Of a DNA stretch of 64,000 bases, positions 48,414 through 58,585 are shown piece after piece. The notes beneath the pieces were generated by a model. That model was given only the letters and a program-made list of their open reading frames with translations, was not told the DNA's origin and searched no databases. Where the stretch lies: positions 1-64,000 of the forward strand of contig JACVCD010000001.1 of assembly GCA_016742275.1 (NCBI GenBank), written 5' to 3'. Positions within the stretch are counted from its first letter, which is position 1, and each line of letters begins with the position of its first letter. Origin of the DNA: Gemmatimonadaceae bacterium. Its GTDB lineage: Bacteria > Gemmatimonadota > Gemmatimonadetes > Gemmatimonadales > Gemmatimonadaceae. The translations under genes were made by a program, and so were the position numbers.

Positions 48414-50834
48414 TCAGCGCCCCACCATCGACGCCGTGCGCTCACCGCTGACCACACTGCACCCGCGTGCCTCGTCATACCGCACGAGCACGAGGCGATC
48501 GAGTCCTTCGCGAACCTGTTCTATGTGCGTGATCACGATGACCTGTTCGAAGCGATCGTTGAGGCGACGCAGCAGCTCGATGACATTGGCTCGCCGGGTT
48601 TCGTCCAGCGATCCGAATACTTCATCGAGAATCAACAGGGAAAATGACTGTCCGGCCCGTTCAGCAATCATCTGCGAAATGGCCAGACGCAACACCAGAT
48701 TGCACAGGTCCTCCTCACCGCCCGAAATGACCGGCTTGGGAACACCTTCTTCGCTTACGAGAACCCGATACTCCTCATCGAACTCGAGCGAGTTGTATCG
48801 CCCATCGGTCAGGTCGTCGAGAAAACGGCTCGCGATCTCGGCGAGTTCGGGTCGCAACTGAAAGTTGAGGTCGGTGCGGACATCGGTAAAGGCTCGATCG
48901 AGCTCTTCGTGCAATCGTTTGTCCGTCTCGAGCGCATCGAGTGTGGATTGCAGTCGCGCCAGGTCCCGCCGCCCCTGCTCTGCCGAGTCGAGCGCGGCCC
49001 GTGCACGTTCGGCTTCCCCACTGGCCGCCACGGCCTCGACCTCGGAACGGCGGGACTCCGCAGTGGCCCGATCGAACGCATCCCGCACCGACACGTACGT
49101 CGCCTCATCCATGGCCACAGCAGACTGACGCTGCTCCAGTTCCATCAGACGTGCACGTGCCGCATCACGGAGCGTGAGTGCACGCGTACGCTCAGTGCGC
49201 GTCACCAGCTCACGATCCACCAAGGCACCCAGACGGGCAGCATGACGCTCCAATTCCTGCTGCTGCGCCGATTCCGCGCGCAACATTGCATGGCGCTGCG
49301 TATCGTAGCCAATAGGCAGAGCGGCCAACTCGGTACGGGTTTCGGCGAGCTGCGCGGCGAACTGCTCACGCTGACGCGCATTGTCGACCGCTTCGCCAAG
49401 TGCCCCCTGAATGCGCCCAAGACGTTTCTCCGCTGCCTGCGCATCGTTCTGCAGTTGCTTGCGCAATGTTTCCGACTCTTCAATCGCCTGGGGCAACACA
49501 GCCAATTGTTCGCTGCGCTGGCGATAGTAGTTGCCGTCCACACGTACAGTCTCGATCTGTTCGTGCAATTGTTCGAGCACGGTACGGAAATTGGCCCCCA
49601 ACGGCTTTCCGCACGTGGGACAGGGGCTCTCTTCGCCGAGACCTTCAAGGCGATCCCGCTGCTCAGTGAGTTCACCGAACTGCGTTCGCAAGGATTCCAG
49701 CCGTGTCTCTGCTTCCTGCCGATCGCGGGCCCACGCCGTTCGATCCTGCTCGAGTCCCTGCTCGAGTTCCGTCAGTCGTGACTTGAGCCCAGACAGCGCC
49801 TCCTGCGTTTCGCGTTCCAGCTGGGGCGCCGACTCGAGCCGGGAGGCACGTTCGATCAACGCCGCTTCTCCCTCTGCCAACGTGCGCGCGCGCTCGAGCA
49901 ACGCCTGTCGCCGCGCATCGTCGATCGCCAGGCGCTCCTGCTCCCGCAGCGCATCGGCCACGTGCGCCAGCGCAGCAAGCTGCGCACGCACGGGCACCAT
50001 CTCGGCATGCGCTGTGGCCATGCCTTCAAGTTCGCGATCGAGTCGCTCCACCTCACGCGCCGTGGATTGCGCCTCGCTCTCGGCGAGTCGGAAGTCCGCG
50101 ACAGCTTGCTGCAGCAATTCACGCTGCCGCTGCGCGTCCTGCCACGCAGGTGTCAGCGTTGCCAGACGCTCGGCGGCCACACGCTGTGCGTTTTCACTCT
50201 CCTCCGCACGCGCCTTGGCAGTAGCAAGTCGCGCTTCCGCATCCGCTACAGCGCGCCAGATGGCATCAGCGTCCGGCATGCCCTGCTTGAGCCCATTGCT
50301 CTCCGCCAGCAATGCACGGCGACGTTCCCGCACCAACTCCTGCGCGCCACTGATACGATCATAGCCGAGCACACGAGAGAGAAATCGTGCACGCTCGGCC
50401 GGGCCGAGCGCCGCCATGACATCGAGTTCTTTCTGCCCCGTGAAGTACGTGTGAAAGAACTCACTGCGCGTCATGCCCAGGCGTCGCTGCAACAACTCCG
50501 TCGCACCAGACAGCGTGCTCGCGATTGGTGTCTCACCGTCATCGAGCAACACCTGCGCATTGTGCAGACCACGCGTGACGCGATAGCGATGTCCCGCCAA
50601 CTCGAACGCCAGCTCCACCTTGACCGGTGCCCGGGGCTCGGCGCGCGCAAAGCGGATAGAGTCCCGTGTGCCGCGCGCCGCCGGTGTGCCATAGAGCGCG
50701 AAGGCGATGGCTTCAAGCAAGGTAGACTTGCCGGCGCCATTGGGGCCGATGAAGCCCGTGAGACCCTTCTCGAAATGCAGAGTCGTGTCCGCATGCTGAC
50801 GGAAATTTTGCAGGCGAAGCGAAAGCAAGCGCAT
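48414..50834 (-). CDS. sbcC: SbcC/Rad50-like ATPase
   Basis: The 806-residue protein starts MRLLSLRLQNFRQHADT, has Walker A GFIGPNGAGKSTLLEAIAF, long coiled coils and a zinc hook CPTCGKPLG near residue 425. The C-terminal signature is VISGGEEDLCNLVLRLAIS with Walker B LLILDEVFGSLDETRR. With SbcD it forms the Mre11/Rad50-type nuclease that trims hairpins and protein-blocked ends. It is shorter than Escherichia coli SbcC because of shorter coils. The ATG is four bases after the sbcD stop. Confidence 0.94.
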   Translation of the reverse strand: MRLLSLRLQNFRQHADTTLHFEKGLTGFIGPNGAGKSTLLEAIAFALYGTPAARGTRDSIRFARAEPRAPVKVELAFELAGHRYRVTRGLHNAQVLLDDGETPIASTLSGATELLQRRLGMTRSEFFHTYFTGQKELDVMAALGPAERARFLSRVLGYDRISGAQELVRERRRALLAESNGLKQGMPDADAIWRAVADAEARLATAKARAEESENAQRVAAERLATLTPAWQDAQRQRELLQQAVADFRLAESEAQSTAREVERLDRELEGMATAHAEMVPVRAQLAALAHVADALREQERLAIDDARRQALLERARTLAEGEAALIERASRLESAPQLERETQEALSGLKSRLTELEQGLEQDRTAWARDRQEAETRLESLRTQFGELTEQRDRLEGLGEESPCPTCGKPLGANFRTVLEQLHEQIETVRVDGNYYRQRSEQLAVLPQAIEESETLRKQLQNDAQAAEKRLGRIQGALGEAVDNARQREQFAAQLAETRTELAALPIGYDTQRHAMLRAESAQQQELERHAARLGALVDRELVTRTERTRALTLRDAARARLMELEQRQSAVAMDEATYVSVRDAFDRATAESRRSEVEAVAASGEAERARAALDSAEQGRRDLARLQSTLDALETDKRLHEELDRAFTDVRTDLNFQLRPELAEIASRFLDDLTDGRYNSLEFDEEYRVLVSEEGVPKPVISGGEEDLCNLVLRLAISQMIAERAGQSFSLLILDEVFGSLDETRRANVIELLRRLNDRFEQVIVITHIEQVREGLDRLVLVRYDEARGCSVVSGERTASMVGR

Positions 50835-50838
50835 GTCG

Positions 50839-52038
50839 TCAGCCTTCCAGCACAGGAAGTGCCGCCATGGCCGCTTCTTCCGCTTGCTGCAGATATTGCA
50901 CACCAAGCTGCACGAGAGCGTTTCGATCCACACCTGCAGCCAGGGGTCGCTCGCGTAGTCGCGCCGTGACGATATCCGTCAACGTCGCCCGTCTCGTACC
51001 GGAGCCACTACCCTTGCCACCCTGACGCGGGATCGGTTCAGGGCGACGCGTATCGAGGTGGAAATGGAGTGCCTGCCTGCGGTATTCGCGCAACGCGGCA
51101 TGATCGAGTTCACTGACGATGTGACGCGCGACATTGCGGACCACGACACGCACCACCTTGTCGGCAATGCCACCGATGGCGGTACGCACACGGGCAGCGA
51201 TAGCGGCGTCCACATCGGCAGCACTCATGCCGCTGGCATCGATGGGCTCGAGATCGAGCAGTGGCCGCGACGGTGCCACCGGATGAAACTGCTGCTTGCC
51301 AGTGCGGAGATCACGCTCGATGAATCCCTTGCCAGGCACCTGCGTCTCGCGCTCTTCGCGCAGCTCACCCCACGGATTGCTGCTGGTGTAGTCCAGCGAT
51401 CCGCTGTACCAGGCATTGGCCGCCATCGCGCGGTGCACATGAAAGTGCCCAAGTGCGATGTAGCTCCAGGCATCGACGTGCAGATCCGCGAGCGGGATTT
51501 CCACTGCGGCTCGATCGTCTCCCGCGGCATGTGGCGGCAGAAGACCTTCAATTTCTCCGTGCAAGAGCAGCACGCGATGCGCGAATCCGGCAGGTGGCTC
51601 CAAGGCCGGTCGCTGCAGTCCGGGCACATCAGGTACAGCCATCACGACCAGATCACGCTGCGGGAACGTGAATGTTTCTACCTGCGCATCGGCCACGTGC
51701 ACGCCGATTTCGCGAAACAGCGCGAGAATGCAACCGGTGTCGCTGGTGCGCGGTGCATCGTGATTGCCCGCCACCATGATCACATCGCATTCAGGCAGCG
51801 CCTGACGCAATCGCTGAAAGCTGCGATAGGCATGCAGAATTGCGGCGTTGCTCGGACGCACCGTGTGAAACACGTCGCCACCGATCACGATGACATCGGG
51901 CGCCAACGCGATGATCTGCTCCACCGCACGCTGCAGTGTGGCCGTGACATCGTCTTCGCGTTGATTGATGCCACCCGGCGTCAACCGCTGATACTGGCGA
52001 AAGCCCAGGTGAAGATCGGAGAGATGTACGAGCCGCAT
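50839..52038 (-). CDS. sbcD: SbcD/Mre11-like nuclease
   Basis: The 399-residue protein has all phosphoesterase motifs: RLVHLSDLHLGFRQ, VIVIGGDVFHTVRPSN, IMVAGNHDAPRTSDTG, LLLHGEIEG and YIALGHFHVH. The Mn-binding Asp, His and Asn residues are intact. A capping domain and a C-terminal SbcC-binding tail follow. The start is ATG 52036-52038; GTG 52044 is an alternative. It forms an operon with sbcC. Confidence 0.94.
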   Translation of the reverse strand: MRLVHLSDLHLGFRQYQRLTPGGINQREDDVTATLQRAVEQIIALAPDVIVIGGDVFHTVRPSNAAILHAYRSFQRLRQALPECDVIMVAGNHDAPRTSDTGCILALFREIGVHVADAQVETFTFPQRDLVVMAVPDVPGLQRPALEPPAGFAHRVLLLHGEIEGLLPPHAAGDDRAAVEIPLADLHVDAWSYIALGHFHVHRAMAANAWYSGSLDYTSSNPWGELREERETQVPGKGFIERDLRTGKQQFHPVAPSRPLLDLEPIDASGMSAADVDAAIAARVRTAIGGIADKVVRVVVRNVARHIVSELDHAALREYRRQALHFHLDTRRPEPIPRQGGKGSGSGTRRATLTDIVTARLRERPLAAGVDRNALVQLGVQYLQQAEEAAMAALPVLEG

Positions 52039-52111
52039 CCCCACAAACTAACCATCGGCACACGCAGGCAGGCCTACGTGATGCATGCAGTCGACGTGTC
52101 TGCCGACGCGT

Positions 52112-53116
52112 CTATCGCACGTGCACGCGTTGCACGATGCGAATATCGAGCAGCATGGGGGCGGCGGTACCGGCGGGGCCCGGCGCCACTTCGCTCTGGA
52201 CGTCGAGCACGGTCCGCGCGTCCATGATCCAGGCACGCTCCCGATCCACGCGCATGTGTCCCTGAATGGTCCCCGCGGTCACCACACGCGTGCCGGCCGG
52301 CAGATCGCGAGCGGCACCATCCCGATGCAGCTTGCCATCGAGTGAGATCCAGGCCTGACGACCGTTGCGCGTCAGAGAGTCGAGCCGGAGACGCACCTGC
52401 ACCACTCCATCGGCGCGATAGCCGCTGACAGGCAGCGATGGCAGACGCATGTCCCGGGTCCATTCACTACCAACCGACACTGGTGCAGCGGGAAGGAGAC
52501 CAGGAATGGAAGCCAGCGCGGCGCCGAGATCCGCATCGGTGTCCGTCGACTCGATGACCCGCATGGCCCCATCGGGCGTGACCTTCATGCGCATCATTTG
52601 GCCCTGTACAGGCATGGACACGGGCCGCGCACCGTCGGGCGCATCACCGCTGCCGACAACAATCGAATCGGTTACTGCCCGGAGCGTGGTGTAGGCCAGA
52701 TCACTGGCTTCGACCAGACTTCGCGCAAACAGCTGAATGCGCGTACTGCGGGTGTTGGCACGCACGACGCGGGGCCCATACTCTGGTGTTGGCCGTTCTG
52801 TGCGCCGCGTATGCGGCGGAGTGCCCGCGCCACCGTTAGTTCCCGAAGCCGCTGGTTCGGGACGCCTGGCAGCACTGGTGACGGTTTGCTCGACCATGAG
52901 GTGCAGCGTGTCGCCCACCCTCGGGCGCACGATGAGACGCACGCCCTCGATGCTCGACGGACGTGGCGCACGTTGCGTTTGCCCTTGGGATTGCGTCTGG
53001 GCCTGTGCACGGCCCGGTGTCCCCAATACGACGGACGTCACCAGCAGCACGCACAACCCAGGGAACCCGTGGTTGGCACGGCCCCACCAGGACCGTAGTG
53101 CGGGGACGTCGTGCAT
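52112..53116 (-). CDS. Secreted protein of unknown function (DUF6263-like)
   Basis: The 334-residue protein has a signal peptide (LCVLLVTSVVLGTPGRAQAQ) followed by a Gln/Ser/Thr-rich stretch and beta-rich segments (GVRLIVRPRVGDTLHLMVEQ, SVGSEWTRDMRLPSLPV, VQVRLRLDSLTRNGRQAWISLDGKL). The pattern of a 'required time/scale' lipid-binding-like fold resembles DUF6263, but that is a weak call. It is divergent from a lipoprotein gene. Confidence 0.68.
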   Translation of the reverse strand: MHDVPALRSWWGRANHGFPGLCVLLVTSVVLGTPGRAQAQTQSQGQTQRAPRPSSIEGVRLIVRPRVGDTLHLMVEQTVTSAARRPEPAASGTNGGAGTPPHTRRTERPTPEYGPRVVRANTRSTRIQLFARSLVEASDLAYTTLRAVTDSIVVGSGDAPDGARPVSMPVQGQMMRMKVTPDGAMRVIESTDTDADLGAALASIPGLLPAAPVSVGSEWTRDMRLPSLPVSGYRADGVVQVRLRLDSLTRNGRQAWISLDGKLHRDGAARDLPAGTRVVTAGTIQGHMRVDRERAWIMDARTVLDVQSEVAPGPAGTAAPMLLDIRIVQRVHVR

Positions 53117-53271
53117 CAGCAGAAAGCTCGGGATCGGGACATTGTCCTACGATACCGCAGCCCGAGACCCGAAGATCCATGCGGGTGGACAAGCGCGACC
53201 CGCCTCACGAAACTGCACCACTCGGCTTGGAACATCCGCCGGCCCTTTCCGTCCCTGATTGCCCGACTGCC

Positions 53272-54225
53272 ATGCCCCTCTTGTTTCGTCCCCACCGAAA
53301 GACGCGACACCTCTCCGTGTTGCTGCTGCTTCTCGCTGGCGGATGTGATCGCATGCAGTCGGCACTCAAGGCTCCGGAAGGCGATCCGGTATGGCAGGGG
53401 GATAGTACCCTGCTGGCGAGCAAGCCGAACATTCTGTTTCGTGTGAATCGCAGCGCCAAGGGCGCCCAGGTCATTCCCATTGCCACCTTTGGTGACAAAG
53501 GATTTCGCCAGCTGGTACTCAGCGATCGCGGATGGCGGGCACTCGATCTGGTTTCGCTGAAGAGCGGAACGTCGCTCACGACCGTGCGCGGATCGGATCT
53601 GACGGGAAACGCGACCATTCAGCGCGGCATGTGGGAAGGCGCAGCGCTCGACACACTCGCGGGATGCCGGGTTCTGGTACCTGGTCCTCGGGCGAGCATT
53701 CTCGACGGAGTGGAACTGGCCATTCTCGGCGAGCGGCCCGCGCGCCCGAATTCCGGTGCGCTGCCTGACGGTGTGCTTGCACGCACGCTCGAGACCATCC
53801 CCACGCTCATTGCACCAACAAATGGCGTGCCGTTGTCCACCATACCGCGCTACCGTCGCCAGGTGTTCGTGGTACCGACCGGCGCAACGAATCAACCCAC
53901 GATTGTCGTGATCTACGATGATCCGGAAATCGTTTCCGACACGGTGCCGCTCTATCCGCCGCCGCGCCCACGCCACTTTGTTGTGGTGCTCGACAAGGGT
54001 ATCTACGGCTTCAAGCCGTCGCACACTTACACCACGCTCGGCAACAGCAAGACGCCACCACGTCGGGAATTTCTCGGCGCCATCGACACCGATGGAGATG
54101 GCAAGGCCGAATTGTTGTTTGGCATTCGGGATCCGCGCTACCCACTGGTTACCATGGGACTGCGTTTCCAGGTGGACTCGTGGGTCGACGCATTCACGTA
54201 TGAACGTCAACGCTGCCACGGCTGA
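53272..54225 (+). CDS. Lipoprotein, unknown function
   Basis: The 317-residue protein starts MPLLFRPHRKTRHLSVLLLL with lipobox LAGGC. It contains GTSLTTVRGSDLTGNATIQRG, EGAALDTLAGCRVLVPGP and a C-terminal DTDGDGKAELLFGIRD, an FG-GAP/EF-like Asp-rich loop. I do not recognise the family. The frame is open further upstream, but conservation and lipobox favour ATG 53272. Confidence 0.72.
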   Translation: MPLLFRPHRKTRHLSVLLLLLAGGCDRMQSALKAPEGDPVWQGDSTLLASKPNILFRVNRSAKGAQVIPIATFGDKGFRQLVLSDRGWRALDLVSLKSGTSLTTVRGSDLTGNATIQRGMWEGAALDTLAGCRVLVPGPRASILDGVELAILGERPARPNSGALPDGVLARTLETIPTLIAPTNGVPLSTIPRYRRQVFVVPTGATNQPTIVVIYDDPEIVSDTVPLYPPPRPRHFVVVLDKGIYGFKPSHTYTTLGNSKTPPRREFLGAIDTDGDGKAELLFGIRDPRYPLVTMGLRFQVDSWVDAFTYERQRCHG

Positions 54226-54233
54226 CCCAACAG

Positions 54234-54260
54234 ACATCGGCGTCTACTCGACGCCGATGT
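54234..54260. terminator. Eleven-bp perfect hairpin between convergent genes
   Basis: ACATCGGCGTC (54234-54244) pairs with GACGCCGATGT (54250-54260) around TACTC. It overlaps the last codons of the minus-strand regulator gene. No T tract follows on either strand. Confidence 0.6.
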
Positions 54261-54522
54261 CCCACGCCTGCTCGAGATCCGTGCGACTGTAGGTGCGAAA
54301 CGCCGTCAGCGTTTGTGTGCGGATGATACCGGGCACATTCGCGAACTCCTGCGTCACCACCGTCGCGATCTGTTCGAGATCCGGCACCCGCACGATCGCG
54401 ACGAGGTCCCACGCACCCGAAACGGAGTACACTTCGGCCACACCCTCAATGCCGGCGAGCGCTGTCGCACACGCCGTAATGCTCTTGGGATCGGCCTGCA
54501 CCAACACGATCGTGGTAATCAT
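54244..54522 (-). CDS. Stand-alone Lrp/AsnC ligand-binding (RAM) domain
   Basis: The 92-residue protein (ATG 54520-54522) is the ligand-binding half of Lrp/AsnC regulators: TIVLVQADPKSITACATAL, GVAEVYSVSGAWDLVAIVRV, IATVVTQEFANVPGI and TQTLTAFRTYS. No HTH precedes it, so it is a stand-alone RAM protein that may sense amino acids and form oligomers with full regulators. It precedes an aminotransferase gene on the same strand order, hinting at amino acid metabolism. Confidence 0.88.
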   Translation of the reverse strand: MITTIVLVQADPKSITACATALAGIEGVAEVYSVSGAWDLVAIVRVPDLEQIATVVTQEFANVPGIIRTQTLTAFRTYSRTDLEQAWDIGVE

Positions 54523-54590
54523 CGAGTGTGACTCCGAATGGGCACGCGAGTGAATGAACGGTTGAATTAATGCGGCAACGCGGCGAATGG

Positions 54591-55781
54591 TCAGGCCGTG
54601 AGACAGCGAGCGATGCGCGTCAGTCCTTCCACGGCCAGCTCCTGCTTGGTGGCATAACTCGCGCGAATCCATCCCGGCGTCCCGAACGCGCTGCCAGGCA
54701 CAACGGCAACCTGGTACTCCTCGAGCACCGCTGCTGCAAACGCGGCACCTGGATCTGCGGCACCACGAAAGCCTTCGACGTTCACGTAGATGTAGAACGC
54801 GCCCTCCGGGTGCACATAACGCACCGAAGGGAAAGCCTTGAGCGCCGTCACCACGGCGTCGCGCCGCGTGCGGAACGCAGCCACCATCTCACTCACTGCG
54901 GCATCCGCCTGCGCGACCTCACTCATGGCGGCGAGCGCCGCGTACTGCGAAACGGCCGCCGGATTGGACGTGGTGTGCCCCTGAAATGCCGTCATCGCCT
55001 TCGACAATGCCACCGGCGCGATGGACCAACCGATACGCCAGCCCGTCATGGCATAGGCCTTCGCCACGCCATTGATGACGATGAGATTGTCACGCGACGA
55101 TGCAATTTCGAGCGCCGACTGCGCACCCGTTTCGTAGGCAATGCGCAGATAGATCTCGTCGGCAATGACCCACCATCCGCGCTCCGATGCCAACGCCAAG
55201 ATGCTCGCGAGTTCTTCACGCGAATACACCGCACCGGTGGGGTTGCTCGGCGAATTCAGCATGAGGCCCTTCGTGCGCGGCGTGGCCGCCGCTTCCAGCA
55301 TCGCCGCCGTCACCTTGAGCGCGTTGGCCGGATCACCAGGCACCGCTACGCAGTTCGCACGCGCCAATTCAACCATCTCGAAGTAGCTCGTCCACGACGG
55401 CGTGGGAATAAGCACATCGTCACCTGGGCCGAAGCAGCACACGCAGGCATTGTACAGCGACTGCTTGGAGCCGTTGGAGACCACGACCTCGGCCGCGGTG
55501 ACCGGCGTGCCCTGCACCTGAATGCGATTGGCATCCGCCGCAATGGCCTCGCGAAGCGGCAGAATGCCCTCGGTATTGGTGTACCGGGTGGCACCGGCTT
55601 CAATGGCCTGCGCGGCGGCCTGGCGGATAAATGCCGGTGTGTCGAAGTCCGGTTCTCCGGCCCCCAGATCGATGACGGGAATGCCCTGCCCCTTGAGTGC
55701 CCGGGCTTTGGCCGCCACGGCGAGCGTGGCGGATTCCTTGAGTCGCGCGATGTTCGGGGACGGCTGGAAAGACAACGGCAT
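54591..55781 (-). CDS. Class I PLP aminotransferase (aspartate aminotransferase-like)
   Basis: The 396-residue enzyme shows IDLGAGEPDFDTPAFI, YTNTEGILPLREAIA, SNGSKQSLYNAC, NSPSNPTGAVYSREEL, VADEIYLRIAYE and GVAKAYAMTGWRIGW with the PLP Lys. Arg in the C-terminal GWIRAS is the carboxylate binder. The ADGANRIQV-region matches AspC-like aspartate/prephenate aminotransferases. The exact amino donor is not certain. Confidence 0.93.
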   Translation of the reverse strand: MPLSFQPSPNIARLKESATLAVAAKARALKGQGIPVIDLGAGEPDFDTPAFIRQAAAQAIEAGATRYTNTEGILPLREAIAADANRIQVQGTPVTAAEVVVSNGSKQSLYNACVCCFGPGDDVLIPTPSWTSYFEMVELARANCVAVPGDPANALKVTAAMLEAAATPRTKGLMLNSPSNPTGAVYSREELASILALASERGWWVIADEIYLRIAYETGAQSALEIASSRDNLIVINGVAKAYAMTGWRIGWSIAPVALSKAMTAFQGHTTSNPAAVSQYAALAAMSEVAQADAAVSEMVAAFRTRRDAVVTALKAFPSVRYVHPEGAFYIYVNVEGFRGAADPGAAFAAAVLEEYQVAVVPGSAFGTPGWIRASYATKQELAVEGLTRIARCLTA

Positions 55782-55970
55782 GACCGGTCGCAGGTTTGGA
55801 TTGGGAATTCGCCCCGGGATCGACTAGCTTTCGGGGATGGCCCGCCAGGTAGGGCCAGTAAGGTGCCGTCGCAATTAAGCGACCCCGACAAGCGGGCGCT
55901 ACGACGGCCGCAGGGCGCCAGACGGGCGCAACAAAGCCGGCGGTTGGGCCGCCGGGATGACTGACAACTG

Positions 55971-57956
55971 ATGGGGTGGGGCGTGAGCGAGCAGGAACGC
56001 GAAGAGACGTCGCCAGGGGCGACGCGCAGCCAGCACGTGGTGCTGCAAGGACCGACCGATATGCGGATGATGGCAGCCGCGATGCGTGCTGGTGTTGAAC
56101 GGAGCCGGGATGGTGGCGCTGATGCCGCTCCCGTGTGCCTCATCGTAACCCCCACAGCTGAGCAGGCCATTACGGCCGGCGACCAGGCCCGTCGTCTGTT
56201 GAGCGACACCACGGCCCGTGTGGTTCCCGTAACCGGCGCCGTGCGTGCGCGCCGCGTCCTGGCCTCTGGCCCAGTGGCCGTCGTCACCGGAACGGCTGCC
56301 GACCTGCTCACGCTGCGCCGCGATGCCGCACTCAATCTCGAGTCGCTGCAGGCCATCGTGATTGTCGGCCTCGACGACATCCTCGCCAACAACGGCAACG
56401 ATTCGCTCATTGCGTTGCTCGGCGATTCGCCCGACGACGTGATGCGTGCGGCTACGATCGACAGCGAGTCCGATGCAGTCGATGCGTTCCTCGAAGCCCA
56501 GCTTCGCCGCGCGCGTCGTATGGCGCCGCAGGTTATCGGTGACACGCCATTGGCGGTCACGCCGCGCTTCGTGATTACCTCCGCCACGGGCCGTGCTGAT
56601 GCACTCCGTGCGGTGCTCGACGAAGTGGATCCCCCCTCGCTGTGCGTGATTGCATCGACCGAGGGCGCGGTGCAGGACGCCACGCAGGCGCTGGCACGCC
56701 TCGGTGTGGTGATCGATGGTCTCAACGTGCAAGTCGTTCGTCAGCCCACCGCACAGCATGTCGCCATGACCGTGTTGTGGGACGCGCCCACCACGTTTGA
56801 TGCGCTGATTGCGGCGCTGGCCATGCGTCCCGTGGACGCAGTGGCGCTGTTGCTCGCCGACGAACTGCCCGCGTTCCGGCGCATGACGCATGGTATGGCG
56901 GAAGCCTGGACACCGGCCAGCAAGAAGGTCGCAGCCGAAGATCGTGTGCAGGTGTTGCGTACGGCGCTGCGTTCGACGCTGGCCAACGGCAACGCATCGG
57001 CTAGTGAGCTCGCACTCGTGGCACCGCTGCTCGATACGCATGATGCGGTCGAGATCGCATGCGCCGCTCTGCGTTTGTACGAAGGCGCACGTCGCGATGC
57101 GTTGAATGTGCGCGCCAAGGCTGCCGTGGCCGGTGCCAAGAGCACCATCCGCGAGCAGCGTCCCGACGCGCGTGATTCGCGCGATTCGGCGGCCCCTGCA
57201 GCAGCGGCCGCACGTCAGCGCGTCTTCCTCGGCGCCGGCAAGCGCGACAACGTGCGGGTTGGTGATATCGTCGGCGCGATCGCCAACGAAGCCGGCATCC
57301 CCGGTGATCGCATTGGCCAGGTGGATCTCTACGAGTCGCATGCCACTGTGGAATTGTCGGCCGAAGATGCTGCCAAGGTCGTGGACGCACTGCGTGACGC
57401 GTCGCTCCGTGGCCGCCGTCTGAGCGCGCGTATCGACGAGCGTAGCAATGAGCGCGGCGGCGAACGTGGTGGTGATCGTTTCGGCGGACGTGGCGGCGAC
57501 CGTGGCGGTGATCGTGGATCACGCGGCGGTTTTGGCGGTGGTGCTGGCCGCAGCTTTGGCGACCGTGGCCCGCGCAGTGATCGTGGCGATCGTGGACCGC
57601 GTTCGGATCGTGGTGATCGTGGTGATCGTCCGCCCCGCAGCTTTGATCGTGGCGAGCGCAGTGATCGTGGCGAGCGCAGTGACCGTCCGGATCGTGGACC
57701 GCGTGGTGGTTTCGGCGGCGGATTCGGTGGTGGCCGCGGCGGTGAGCGTGGTGGCAGCGATCGTGGTGGTGAACGTGGCGGCGATCGCTTCGGTAGCCGT
57801 CCGCCGCGTGCGTCAGACGAACGTCGCGCATTCGGGGATCGCTCACCGCGTGAGCGCGCCGAACCGCGTGGTGAATGGGCGGAGCGTGCGGACCGCATGA
57901 AGTTCGCCAAGCGTCCGCCGCGTCCGTCCAACTTCGAGCGCAACGACGGGGAGTAG
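55971..57956 (+). CDS. Degenerate DEAD-box protein with DbpA RNA-binding domain and RGG tail
   Basis: The 661-residue protein keeps the shape of a CsdA/DeaD-type RNA helicase, but its ATPase motifs are gone. Motif I (GxGKT) is replaced by [11 protein letters not shown]. Motif Ia reads [11 protein letters not shown], motif Ib TGTAADLL, and DEAD is replaced by VIVGLDDIL near residue 135. SAT survives in VITSATG, but motifs V and VI are absent. Residues about 415-487 ([21 protein letters not shown] and onward) are a clear DbpA-type RNA-binding domain. The last 150 residues are Arg/Gly/Asp repeats. It probably binds structured RNA without unwinding. GTG 55983 is an alternative start. Confidence 0.85.
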   Translation: MGWGVSEQEREETSPGATRSQHVVLQGPTDMRMMAAAMRAGVERSRDGGADAAPVCLIVTPTAEQAITAGDQARRLLSDTTARVVPVTGAVRARRVLASGPVAVVTGTAADLLTLRRDAALNLESLQAIVIVGLDDILANNGNDSLIALLGDSPDDVMRAATIDSESDAVDAFLEAQLRRARRMAPQVIGDTPLAVTPRFVITSATGRADALRAVLDEVDPPSLCVIASTEGAVQDATQALARLGVVIDGLNVQVVRQPTAQHVAMTVLWDAPTTFDALIAALAMRPVDAVALLLADELPAFRRMTHGMAEAWTPASKKVAAEDRVQVLRTALRSTLANGNASASELALVAPLLDTHDAVEIACAALRLYEGARRDALNVRAKAAVAGAKSTIREQRPDARDSRDSAAPAAAAARQRVFLGAGKRDNVRVGDIVGAIANEAGIPGDRIGQVDLYESHATVELSAEDAAKVVDALRDASLRGRRLSARIDERSNERGGERGGDRFGGRGGDRGGDRGSRGGFGGGAGRSFGDRGPRSDRGDRGPRSDRGDRGDRPPRSFDRGERSDRGERSDRPDRGPRGGFGGGFGGGRGGERGGSDRGGERGGDRFGSRPPRASDERRAFGDRSPRERAEPRGEWAERADRMKFAKRPPRPSNFERNDGE

Positions 57957-57963
57957 TCCCAGC

Positions 57964-58575
57964 ATGAGCGGCGGCTTTCAGGTTGCCGGCGGATGGATGG
58001 AAGTCATCGCCGGCGTGATGTTCAGCGGCAAGACGGAAGAGTTGTTGCGTCGGGTCAGGCGAGCCACCATCGCGCGGAAGCGCGTGCAGGTGTTCAAGTC
58101 GCATCTCGACGATCGTTATGCCGGCCTGTGGGCCGTCTCGAGTCATGACCGGCGTACGTTCGAAGCGACGCCGGTCGACTCCTCATCGCAGATCATGCTG
58201 CGTCTCGATCCGATGGCGCAGGTCATTGCCATCGACGAGGCACAGTTCCTCGATGCCGGAGTGGTTCAGGTGGCATCGAGTCTGGCCGATCGTGGCCGGC
58301 GAGTTATTCTCGCCGGCACCGATACGGATTTTCGCGGCGAACCATTTGGTGCCATGCCACAACTCATGGCAGTCGCCGAAATGGTGGACAAGCTGCACGC
58401 CATCTGCGTGCTATGTGGCTCACCAGCCAGCCGCAATCAGCGATTGATCGGCGGCAAACCCGCGCCATATGAATCACCGACCATCATGGTTGGTGCCGCC
58501 GATTCATACGAGGCGCGGTGCCGCGCCTGTCACATCGTTCCGCGTCGCGACGAAGCACAGCAATCGTTGTTGTAG
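57964..58575 (+). CDS. tdk: Thymidine kinase (type II)
   Basis: The 203-residue enzyme has the P-loop [28 protein letters not shown] and [10 protein letters not shown], plus a zinc site of two CxxC pairs (CVLC and CRAC). It phosphorylates thymidine, complementing the nucleoside phosphorylase at 34-36 kb. A GGGGAG lies before the ATG. It follows the degenerate helicase by seven bases and may be cotranscribed. Confidence 0.95.
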   Translation: MSGGFQVAGGWMEVIAGVMFSGKTEELLRRVRRATIARKRVQVFKSHLDDRYAGLWAVSSHDRRTFEATPVDSSSQIMLRLDPMAQVIAIDEAQFLDAGVVQVASSLADRGRRVILAGTDTDFRGEPFGAMPQLMAVAEMVDKLHAICVLCGSPASRNQRLIGGKPAPYESPTIMVGAADSYEARCRACHIVPRRDEAQQSLL

Positions 58576-58585
58576 CGCTGCGAAA

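Noticed and set aside
51058-52227. 389-codon plus-strand frame opposite sbcD
   Set aside because: Antisense shadow of the phosphoesterase gene; no recognised domain.
54570-55964. 464-codon plus-strand frame opposite the aminotransferase
   Set aside because: Arg/His-rich antisense frame; the aminotransferase motifs lie on the minus strand.
55899-57341. 480-codon minus-strand frame opposite the pseudo-helicase
   Set aside because: Composition is His/Arg/Gly-rich without any fold; the plus-strand DbpA domain is unmistakable.
57440-57860. Repetitive GGTGATCGTGG-like DNA that could be taken for a tandem repeat or CRISPR-like array
   Set aside because: The repetition follows codons for Gly, Asp and Arg in an RGG-type protein tail; units vary in length and there are no spacers.
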